A stretch of 5,233 bases of DNA, from assembly GCA_030038765.1 (NCBI GenBank), contig JASHRA010000236.1, positions 1 to 5,233 on the forward strand, in the 5' to 3' direction. The notes under the pieces are model-generated. The model was given only the letters and a program-made list of their open reading frames with translations. It made no database searches and was not told where the DNA came from. Positions 1 to 4,649 of this stretch are shown here, in pieces; position 1 is the stretch's first letter; each line of letters begins with the position of its first letter. The position numbers were made by a program, and so were the translations under genes. This DNA is from Candidatus Dormiibacterota bacterium. Lineage in GTDB: Bacteria > Chloroflexota > Dormibacteria > Aeolococcales > Bog-877.

Positions 1-110
1 CCGTGCCCGTCGACCGCACCCCCTACCTCCGCCTGGACCTGCGCCGGGTGCTCCTGGTCTCGGGCGTGATGCTGCTGCTGGTGATCCTGGGCTCCGTCTT
101 CCTGCACTGA
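1..110 (+). CDS. C-terminal end of a membrane-anchored protein (5' partial)
   Basis: The codon phase begins at base 3 and runs to a TGA at 108-110, giving 35 visible residues that begin VPVDRTPYLRLDLRRVLL. A short polar stretch with basic residues (LRLDLRR) is followed by about 19 hydrophobic residues (VLLVSGVMLLLVILGSVFL) and a single His before the stop. This is one transmembrane helix at the extreme C terminus. Basic residues before it predict the N-terminal part inside and the C terminus outside, as in a tail-anchored protein. The GTG at base 3 could be a start for a tiny protein, but a longer gene entering from the left is more likely. The rest of the protein is not visible and the family is not recognised. 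It ends 43 nt before the next start and lies outside the operon driven by the promoter at 141. Confidence 0.6.
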   Translation, partial: VPVDRTPYLRLDLRRVLLVSGVMLLLVILGSVFLH

Positions 111-120
111 GCCGGATCGG

Positions 121-136
121 GGGCCGAATTCGGCCC
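121..136. repeat. 16-bp perfect palindrome (possible operator or hairpin)
   Basis: GGGCCGAATTCGGCCC equals its own reverse complement. It sits between the upstream stop codon and the -10 box, ending 4 bases before TATACT. As DNA it could be a dimeric regulator's operator placed in the spacer of the promoter. As RNA it could form a 6-bp stem with an AATT loop, extendable by a G-U and a G-C pair. No T-run follows, so a standard intrinsic terminator for the upstream gene is less likely. The palindrome is seen directly; its role is inferred. Confidence 0.5.
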
Positions 137-140
137 TCCC

Positions 141-146
141 TATACT
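141..146 (+). promoter_or_regulatory. -10 box TATACT of a probable leaderless promoter
   Basis: TATACT differs from the TATAAT consensus at one position and is the only AT-rich hexamer in this GC-rich gap. Seven bases (147-153) separate it from the A of the ATG at 154, the usual distance from a -10 box to the transcription start. The mRNA would then begin at or next to the start codon. The bases before the ATG (CTCCCTGCG) contain no Shine-Dalgarno sequence, which agrees with a leaderless transcript. No convincing TTGACA-like -35 box is visible around 116-124. Confidence 0.55.
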
Positions 147-153
147 CCCTGCG

Positions 154-1320
154 ATGCGGGTGATCCTGTACACCGGCAAGGGTGGGGTGGGCAAGACCAC
201 GGTCGCCGCCGCCACCGCGGTGCGCTGCGCCCAGCTCGGCCTGCGCACCCTGGTGGTGTCCACGGACGCCGCCCACAGCCTGGGCGACAGCCTGGAGCGG
301 GAGCTGGGCTCCGAGCCCGTGGAGGTGGCGGAGAACCTCTTCGCCCAGGAGATCAACGCCCTGCACGAGATGGAGGGGCACTGGGACCGCATCCACGACT
401 ACCTGGCCCTGCTCTTCAACAGCCAGGGAGTCAACGAGATCATCGCCGAGGAGCTGGCCACGCCCCCCGGGATGGAGGAGGTGGCCAGCCTCATGTGGAT
501 CCGGCGCCACGCCCAGCGGGGCCAGTTCGACGTCCTCATCGTCGACTGCGCCCCCACCGGGGAGACGCTCCAGCTGCTGGCCTTCCCCGACGTCGCCCGC
601 TGGTACCTGGACCGCATCTTCCCCTTCGAGCGGGCGGTGATGCGGGTGGCCCGGCCCCTGGTCCAGCCCTTCGTCAGGATCCCCCTCCCGGCGGACGAGA
701 TCTACGGCTCCATCCGCGACCTGCTGGTCGACCTGGAGTCGATGAAGGAGGTGCTCAGCGACTCCCGCACCTGCACCGTGCGCATCGTCCTCAACCTGGA
801 GAAGATGGTGATCAAGGAGGCCCAGCGGGCCTACACCTACCTCAACCTCTACGACTACCAGGTGGACGGGGTGCTGGTGAACCGGGTGCTGCCCGAGGCC
901 GCCGGCGACGGCTACTTCGCGGACTGGCGCCGGGCCCAGCGCCGCTACCGCGACCAGGTGGAGGCCGCCTTCTCCCCGCTCCCCATCCTGGACGCCCAGC
1001 TCTTCGACCACGAGATCCTGGGGACGGAGGACCTGGCCGCCCTGGCCGACGCCCTCTTCGGCGCCGAGGACCCGAGTCGGGTCCTCTACGACAGCCGACC
1101 CCAGCGGCTGCGCAAGCAGGGGGACGGCTACGTGCTCTCGCTCCAGATGCCCTTCGTCACGAGGGAGGAGGTGCAGCTGGTGCAGCGCGACGACGAGCTC
1201 TTCGTCAGCGTCGGGGCCTACAAGCGCGAGATCTCGCTGCCCCGGGTGCTCCAGGGCCGGGTCACGACCTCGGCCCAGCTGGACCAGGGGCAGCTGGCGA
1301 TCCACTTCGGGAGGGCGTGA
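154..1320 (+). CDS. ArsA/Get3-family ATPase with C-terminal HSP20-like domain (Get3d-like)
   Basis: A 388-residue P-loop ATPase of the ArsA/GET3/TRC40 group. Residues 8-16 (GKGGVGKTT) are the deviant Walker A motif with the signature Lys9 and the P-loop Lys14. Residues 36-47 (STDAAHSLGDSL) are switch I with Asp38, and 131-138 (DCAPTGET) are switch II. NLEKMVIKEAQRA at 214-226 is the family's adenine-side motif. After the ATPase domain (about 1-305), residues about 325-388 look like the alpha-crystallin/HSP20 domain (ArsA_HSP20 type), ending in a hydrophobic LAIHFG strand. This architecture matches Get3d, described from cyanobacteria and plants. Family members use ATP-driven dimer opening and closing to handle clients, classically tail-anchored membrane proteins. 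Only Cys25, Cys132 and Cys207 are present, with no CxxC zinc motif as in eukaryotic Get3 and no duplicated halves as in the arsenite-pump ArsA, so arsenite export is unlikely. The ATG at 154 starts the typical N-terminal beta strand directly. It heads a five-gene operon. The client is unknown. Confidence 0.93.
   Translation: MRVILYTGKGGVGKTTVAAATAVRCAQLGLRTLVVSTDAAHSLGDSLERELGSEPVEVAENLFAQEINALHEMEGHWDRIHDYLALLFNSQGVNEIIAEELATPPGMEEVASLMWIRRHAQRGQFDVLIVDCAPTGETLQLLAFPDVARWYLDRIFPFERAVMRVARPLVQPFVRIPLPADEIYGSIRDLLVDLESMKEVLSDSRTCTVRIVLNLEKMVIKEAQRAYTYLNLYDYQVDGVLVNRVLPEAAGDGYFADWRRAQRRYRDQVEAAFSPLPILDAQLFDHEILGTEDLAALADALFGAEDPSRVLYDSRPQRLRKQGDGYVLSLQMPFVTREEVQLVQRDDELFVSVGAYKREISLPRVLQGRVTTSAQLDQGQLAIHFGRA
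1309..1315 (+). promoter_or_regulatory. Shine-Dalgarno GGGAGGG for the 76-residue protein
   Basis: GGGAGGG lies inside the last codons of the ATPase gene, 4 nt before the ATG at 1320. It is one of only two good ribosome binding sites in the window and supports the start at 1320 in the overlap TGATG, indicating coupled but also independently promoted translation. Confidence 0.6.
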
Positions 1321-1550
1321 TGGACCGGGACGAGGCGCTGCGGCTCGGGGTCTGGGGGCTGCGGCTCATGGGCCGGACCGCGGGGCGCATGCTGGACGAC
1401 CTGGGAGAGCTGGTGCCGCCCGAGTCCCGCTCCCACCTGCTGCGGGCGGAGAAGGAGGTCCTCCTGGCGGCCACCTCGGCCCTGGAGCACCACCGCAAGG
1501 GCGGCTCCGGCAGCGGGCGGCACCGCCCCCGCAAGATCGCCCTGGACTGA
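1320..1550 (+). CDS. Small helical protein, 76 aa, co-translated with the Get3-like ATPase
   Basis: The ATG overlaps the ATPase stop by one base (TGATG) and is preceded by GGGAGGG. The reading frame stays open far upstream, but only this last 231-nt part is distinct from the ATPase, and the start is set by the overlap and ribosome binding site. The protein has no signal peptide or membrane helix. Residues about 3-32 form a likely amphipathic helix (MDRDEALRLGVWGLRLMGRTAG...), PPE at 33-35 breaks it, and residues about 36-58 form a second helix (HLLRAEKEVLLAATSALEHH). The tail from 60 on is Gly/Ser/Arg/Lys-rich and probably disordered and basic. I do not recognise a named family. Position and coupling suggest a partner or regulator of the ATPase, for example a co-chaperone, but this is inference. 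Its codon use matches its neighbours. Confidence 0.75.
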   Translation: MDRDEALRLGVWGLRLMGRTAGRMLDDLGELVPPESRSHLLRAEKEVLLAATSALEHHRKGGSGSGRHRPRKIALD

Positions 1551-1556
1551 GCCCCG

Positions 1557-2342
1557 GTGCTCGGGAGCGGCTTCGAGTACTACCTCATCCTGCTCCTCTT
1601 CGCCGTCCCCGGGATCGCCCTCGGCTTCACCGTCCACGAGCTCTGCCACGCCGCCGTCGCCACCTCCTACGGCGACCCGACGCCGCGCCTCCAGGGCCGC
1701 CTCTCGCTCAACCCGGCGGACCAGATCGACCCCCTGGGCCTGGTGCTCCTGGTCCTGATCGGGTTCGGCTTCGCCCGCCCGGTCCAGTTCAACCCCGCCT
1801 ACGTCCGCAGCGGCCGGCAGCGGGCCTGGGTCTCCTTCGCCGGCCCCCTCTCCAACCTGGTCCTGGCGGCCCTGCTGGGGGTCCTCATCCGCCTCCTCAT
1901 CGCCGCCGACCCCTCGGTCCAGCTCTGCCTGCTGCCCAGCTTCGCCCTGCCCCTCGACGGCTACCTCTACTGGTTCCTGGTCGAGGCCTTCTTCGTCAAC
2001 GTGATCCTCTTCGCCTTCAACCTCATCCCCCTGCCCCCCCTGGACGGGTATGGTGTCGCCGAGGGTCTGCTCGGGGCGCGCTTCCCCGCGTTCTTCCACT
2101 GGATCGACGCCAACCGGACCCCCATCTACGTGGTCGCCATCCTGCTCTTCTTCGTCCTCCCCAACCTGCGCGCCACGGGCGGCTTCTCGCTCGGGGCCCC
2201 GCTCACGGCCACCGCCGACTGGCTCTGGACCAGGGTCGTCAACGGGCTGCCCCCGCCCCTGCCCTTCCCCAACCTGGCCTACCTCCTGATGCCCTCCAGC
2301 AGCGGCCTGGCCTCGGCCCTGGCCCAGCCCTGCCTGCCGTGA
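1557..2342 (+). CDS. Site-2 protease family zinc metalloprotease (peptidase M50, YwhC-like)
   Basis: A 261-residue polytopic membrane protein. The first helix carries the zinc-binding HELCH motif at 27-31 (HExxH, with His27 and His31 as ligands and Glu28 as catalytic base). A later helix ends in NLIPLPPLDGY at 155-165, the NPxPxxDG-type motif in which Asp163 is the third zinc ligand. Between them are the family hallmarks GRLSLNPADQIDPLG (47-61), ARPVQFNP (73-80) and FAGPLSNL (94-101). Hydrophobic segments lie near 8-30, 60-74, 91-116, 136-160 and 189-204. There is no PDZ domain, as expected for the compact YwhC-type group rather than RseP. Such enzymes cut membrane-embedded substrates; the substrate here is unknown. 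The GTG at 1557 is 6 nt after the previous stop, without a clear Shine-Dalgarno site, and no better in-frame start lies before the HELCH motif. The C-terminal stretch after about 230 is Pro- and Ser-rich. It overlaps the next gene by 4 nt (GTGA). Confidence 0.93.
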   Translation: MLGSGFEYYLILLLFAVPGIALGFTVHELCHAAVATSYGDPTPRLQGRLSLNPADQIDPLGLVLLVLIGFGFARPVQFNPAYVRSGRQRAWVSFAGPLSNLVLAALLGVLIRLLIAADPSVQLCLLPSFALPLDGYLYWFLVEAFFVNVILFAFNLIPLPPLDGYGVAEGLLGARFPAFFHWIDANRTPIYVVAILLFFVLPNLRATGGFSLGAPLTATADWLWTRVVNGLPPPLPFPNLAYLLMPSSSGLASALAQPCLP

Positions 2343-2845
2343 GCCAGCGCGCCCTGGTCGGGTCCCAGGCCGTCGTGGTGGACGGGCGCGGGCGGGTCCT
2401 GCTCCAGCTCCGTGGCTGGCCCGCCGGCTGGGAGCCGCCGGGCGGCCACATCGCCCACCCCGAGGACCCCACCGTGACCGTCATCCGCGAGACCCGCGAG
2501 GAGACGGGGCTGGACATCGAGGTCGAGCGCCTGATCGGCTACTACCAGTTCCGCGGCCTGCGCCACGACGCCGACGTCGTCTACCGGGCGCGGGCCGTGG
2601 GCGGCCGCCTCCATCCCAACAAGGAGGCGCTGCGGCTGGTCTGGACCGACCCCCGCCACTTGCCCCGCTCCCTCTTCCCCTGGTACCGGCAGCGCATCGC
2701 CGACGCCCTCCGGCCCCCGGCCGAGCAGCCTCTGGAGCGGACCCAGCGGGTGAGCCCGGGCACGGTCCTGCTCCACGGCCTGGCCCTGGTCGCCGACGGG
2801 CTGGGCTTCCTCCTCCCCCCCTACTCGAGACCCCGCACCGGCTGA
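2339..2845 (+). CDS. Nudix hydrolase
   Basis: A 168-residue protein with a complete Nudix box, G-x5-E-x7-REUxEExGU, running from Gly36 through Glu42 to Arg50-Leu58 (RETREETGL). The usually aliphatic third residue of the REU segment is Thr52. Glu54 and Glu55 are the expected metal ligands for cleavage of a nucleoside diphosphate linked to another group. The preceding GWEPPGGH is the typical entry to the box. The core domain ends near residue 125. The last 40 residues, including a hydrophobic 142-160 (TVLLHGLALVADGLGFLLP), are beyond the minimal fold and could pack on the enzyme or touch the membrane. Substrate cannot be told from the sequence; a nucleotide-sugar, ADP-ribose or oxidised nucleotide is possible. 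The GTG start overlaps the protease stop as GTGA with no visible Shine-Dalgarno, implying coupled translation. Confidence 0.92.
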   Translation: MSQRALVGSQAVVVDGRGRVLLQLRGWPAGWEPPGGHIAHPEDPTVTVIRETREETGLDIEVERLIGYYQFRGLRHDADVVYRARAVGGRLHPNKEALRLVWTDPRHLPRSLFPWYRQRIADALRPPAEQPLERTQRVSPGTVLLHGLALVADGLGFLLPPYSRPRTG

Positions 2846-2849
2846 CCCG

Positions 2850-3842
2850 GTGCAGATCGCCCTCGCCTTCGTCGGCGGCCTGCTGCTGATGGTGGTGGCC
2901 GCCGTCCTCTTCACCAACGGCATCGAGTCGCTGGCCGGCCGCCTGGGCATGGGCCACGCCATGACCGGCAGCGTGATGGCGGCGGTGGGGACGGCCATGC
3001 CCGAGACCATCGTCCCCATCGTGGCCCTGATCGCCGGGGGCGCGGAGGCGGACCAGACCGCCGTGGGCGCCATCCTGGGCGCCCCCCTCATGCTCTCCAC
3101 CCTGGCCCTGGCCCTGATCGGGGGGGTGAGCCTGGCCCTGGGCCGGCCCTGGCTCCGGGTCCAGGCCCGGGCCGCGCGGCGGCCGCTGGCGGCCTTCAGC
3201 CTCAGCTTCGCCCTGCTGATCCTGGCCACCTTCCTGCCCCGGCCCGCCCGCTGGGCCGTGGCGGCGCTGCTGCTGCTGCTCTACGCCGACTTCGTGCGCC
3301 GGACCCGGAGGGCCGACGAGCCGGTCGAGGGGGAGCCGGCGGAGCTGCTCCTGACCCGGGCCCTGCGGGGCTGGGAGCCGGGCGGCGCCTGGCGCTCGCT
3401 GCCCTCCCTGCTCCAGCTCCTGCTCGGCCTCGGCGGCCTGGCCCTGGCCAGCGAGCTCTTCATCTTCGGCCTCCACCGCATCGCCGCCCTGGCCCAGATC
3501 TCGCCCCTGGTCCTGGCCCTGCTCCTGGTCCCGATCGCGACCGAGCTGCCCGAGATCTCCGCCGGCACCCTCTGGGTGCGCCGGGACCGGGACATGCTGG
3601 CCCTGGGCAACGTCGCCGGCTCGCTGGCGCTCCAGGCCAGCATCGGCGGCAGCGTCGGCCTCTGCTTCACCACCTGGGACCTCTCCAGGCCCGGCTACCT
3701 CTCCGCCGGCCTCACCCTGGGGGCGGCCCTGCTGGCCCTGGCCGCGGTCCGCAGCCGGGGCCTGGACGCCCGGCTGGTGACCCTGGTCGGGGTCTGCTTC
3801 TACGTCGCCTACGCGCTGCTGGTCCTGGTGGCCCGGGTCTGA
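2850..3842 (+). CDS. Sodium/calcium exchanger-family membrane protein (CaCA, YrbG-like)
   Basis: A 330-residue, roughly ten-helix membrane protein, the usual length for YrbG-like antiporters. The two alpha repeats of the CaCA superfamily are visible. Repeat 1 has GTAMPE at 47-52 (Glu52) followed by GAILGAPL at 73-80. Repeat 2 has PIATELPE at 228-235 (Glu235) followed by GNVAGS at 253-258 (Asn254). A charged cytosolic loop (about 149-182, RRTRRADEPVEGEPAE) separates the halves. These proteins exchange Ca2+ or another cation for Na+ or H+ across the cytoplasmic membrane. Oddly, repeat 1 lacks both Asn residues of the canonical GNxxGSN and repeat 2 keeps only the first, so ion preference may differ from well-studied members. 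The GTG start is 4 nt after the Nudix stop, with no Shine-Dalgarno, and leads directly into the first helix. It is the last gene of the operon. Confidence 0.9.
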   Translation: MQIALAFVGGLLLMVVAAVLFTNGIESLAGRLGMGHAMTGSVMAAVGTAMPETIVPIVALIAGGAEADQTAVGAILGAPLMLSTLALALIGGVSLALGRPWLRVQARAARRPLAAFSLSFALLILATFLPRPARWAVAALLLLLYADFVRRTRRADEPVEGEPAELLLTRALRGWEPGGAWRSLPSLLQLLLGLGGLALASELFIFGLHRIAALAQISPLVLALLLVPIATELPEISAGTLWVRRDRDMLALGNVAGSLALQASIGGSVGLCFTTWDLSRPGYLSAGLTLGAALLALAAVRSRGLDARLVTLVGVCFYVAYALLVLVARV

Positions 3843-3844
3843 GC

Positions 3845-3888
3845 CCCCGGCGCCGCCGGCTCGGGGCCCGGGGCCGCCCGGCGGGCGG
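3845..3888 (+). terminator. GC-rich inverted repeats in the intergenic gap (possible terminator)
   Basis: Immediately after the exchanger stop, several hairpins can form. CCGGC at 3847-3851 pairs with GCCGG at 3855-3859. As an alternative, CCCCGG at 3845-3850 pairs with CCGGGG at 3868-3873. CCGCCC at 3874-3879 pairs with GGGCGG at 3883-3888 around a GGC loop. The stems are pure GC and no T-run follows, so this is not a canonical Rho-independent terminator, though U-less hairpins may work in high-GC bacteria. In such GC-rich DNA some inverted repeats are expected by chance. Confidence 0.35.
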
Positions 3889-3892
3889 GGCT

Positions 3893-3898
3893 TAGACT
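3893..3898 (+). promoter_or_regulatory. Possible -10 box TAGACT upstream of the lipoprotein gene
   Basis: TAGACT fits the TAnnnT pattern and is the most AT-rich hexamer of the gap. It would place transcription start near 3905, leaving a leader of roughly 38 nt that contains the Shine-Dalgarno site. No -35 box is recognisable in the GC-rich hairpin region upstream. This supports a separate transcription unit for the lipoprotein and nfo. Confidence 0.4.
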
Positions 3899-3931
3899 GG
3901 CGCCGGGAGGCGTGGGCGAGAGCCGTGCTGT

Positions 3932-3937
3932 AGGAGG
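3932..3937 (+). promoter_or_regulatory. Strong Shine-Dalgarno AGGAGG
   Basis: AGGAGG lies 5 nt before the ATG at 3943 and is the best ribosome binding site in the window. It fixes the lipoprotein start and contrasts with the leaderless or SD-less starts of most genes in the upstream operon. Confidence 0.8.
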
Positions 3938-3942
3938 GGTCG

Positions 3943-4647
3943 ATGCGGACCCGAGGCGGCGCCCGCTGGGTGGGGGCGCTGGCGCTCTTGGCGCTGGTGG
4001 CCGGCTGCGGCGCCGGCCTGCCCCCGGCCCACCAGGTGGTGGAGCGGGCGGCCCGGGCCATGGCCGAGGCCAGCTCCTACCGCCTCCAGGGATCGGCCCG
4101 GCTGGGGCAGACGACCACCCGCTTCCAGCTCCTGGTGCGCTCCTCGGGCGACTTCTCCGGCCGCCTCGACATCACCGCCCCCGGCACGCCGGCGTTCCAG
4201 AGCGGGATCGTGGCCCTGGGCAGCGACGTCTACGTCCTCTCCCCCTCCGAGCTCCAGGAGCTGGGCATCTCCAGCTTCCCCGGCAACCTCGACCCGGCCA
4301 CCACCTGGGTGCTGCAGCCGGCCGCGGTGGCCCGCGGCTACCGCCGCAGCCTCATGCCCTTCATCGCTGGGGGCCTCGGCTCGACCCTGCGCCGGGCCAC
4401 CCGGGGCAGCCTCACGGTGCGCCGAGAGGAAGTCGGAAAGCGGCGTCTGCTGGTGGTGCGGGAGGCGGGTGGGAGTTCATCATTGAGGCTGCTGGTAGAC
4501 GCCCGCACCGACCACCTTCTGGAGCTGCAAATCAGCGGAGCCCAACCGGTCACCCTGCGCTACAGCGACTTCGGCACGGCCCGGAAGGTGGTGGCCCCGC
4601 CGGCCTCGTCGGTCTACGTCCCCCCCACGGTCAAGGACCCGGGCTGA
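3943..4647 (+). CDS. Lipoprotein with LolA/LppX-like fold (LppX_LprAFG type)
   Basis: A 234-residue precursor with a classic lipoprotein signal: basic RTRGGAR at 2-8, hydrophobic core about 9-20 and lipobox VAGC at 19-22, so Cys22 would be lipidated and the mature protein anchored to the outer face of the membrane. The mature part begins with a helix (VVERAARAMAEASSYRLQG, 32-50) and continues with alternating beta strands, consistent with the half-barrel seen in LolA, LppX and LprG proteins that bind or carry lipids. GSDVYVLS at 93-100 and LRLLVDARTDHLLELQI at 181-197 resemble strands of this fold. I infer the family from the pattern, not from a diagnostic motif, and the ligand is unknown. 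Residues 161-201 are written in unusual A/T-rich codons. The start is set by the AGGAGG 5 nt upstream. The nfo gene follows after 2 nt. Confidence 0.75.
   Translation: MRTRGGARWVGALALLALVAGCGAGLPPAHQVVERAARAMAEASSYRLQGSARLGQTTTRFQLLVRSSGDFSGRLDITAPGTPAFQSGIVALGSDVYVLSPSELQELGISSFPGNLDPATTWVLQPAAVARGYRRSLMPFIAGGLGSTLRRATRGSLTVRREEVGKRRLLVVREAGGSSSLRLLVDARTDHLLELQISGAQPVTLRYSDFGTARKVVAPPASSVYVPPTVKDPG
4423..4545 (+). other. Patch of rare A/T-ending codons within the lipoprotein gene
   Basis: Over 41 codons (residues 161-201) there are CGA, GAA, GGA, CGT, GGT, AGT, TCA, TCA, TTG, AGG, GTA, CTT, CAA, GGA and CAA, about 15 in all. These codons are nearly absent from the flanking sequence of the same gene and rare in the rest of the window. 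The frame stays open and the protein pattern continues smoothly, so it is not a frameshift. A recombined allele segment, relaxed selection or a translational slow-down region could explain it. Confidence 0.6.
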
Positions 4648-4649
4648 CA

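Larger units (their letters stand above)
154..3842 (+). other. Five-gene operon: Get3-like ATPase, 76-aa protein, M50 protease, Nudix, CaCA exchanger
   Basis: Five same-strand genes are joined with spacings of -1, +6, -4 and +4 nt and no room for internal promoters, so one transcript from the promoter at 141 is likely. The three downstream genes use GTG starts without Shine-Dalgarno sites and probably depend on termination-reinitiation. The 100-nt gap after 3842 ends the unit. Three of the five products act on or in the membrane, or are expected to. Confidence 0.75.

Noticed and set aside
495..1319. Upstream part of the + frame containing the 76-residue protein
   Set aside because: This stretch lies fully inside the ATPase gene in another frame and reads as Pro/Gly/Arg-rich noise. 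Only 1320-1550 is supported, by the overlap and the Shine-Dalgarno site.
154..1320. Arsenite-efflux ATPase ArsA
   Set aside because: There is no second ATPase half and no arsenite-binding cysteine triad, no arsB, arsR or arsC is nearby, and an HSP20-like tail is present. Get3d-like is the better call.
2034..2040. Run of seven C just before the protease's zinc-ligand Asp163 codon, as a phase-variable or frameshift site
   Set aside because: The frame is intact across it, and similar C7 runs occur at 2815-2821 and 4620-4626, as expected at this GC content. There is no evidence of slippage.
1218..2099. Minus-strand open frame (293 codons)
   Set aside because: Its translation is Glu/Gly/Asp/Val-rich low-complexity sequence antisense to the M50 protease and the 76-residue gene, with no recognisable domain.
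2481..4061. Long minus-strand open frame (526 codons)
   Set aside because: It is a by-product of the G/C third-position bias of the + strand genes. Its translation is low-complexity Gly/Pro/Gln/Arg-rich and crosses three well-supported genes.
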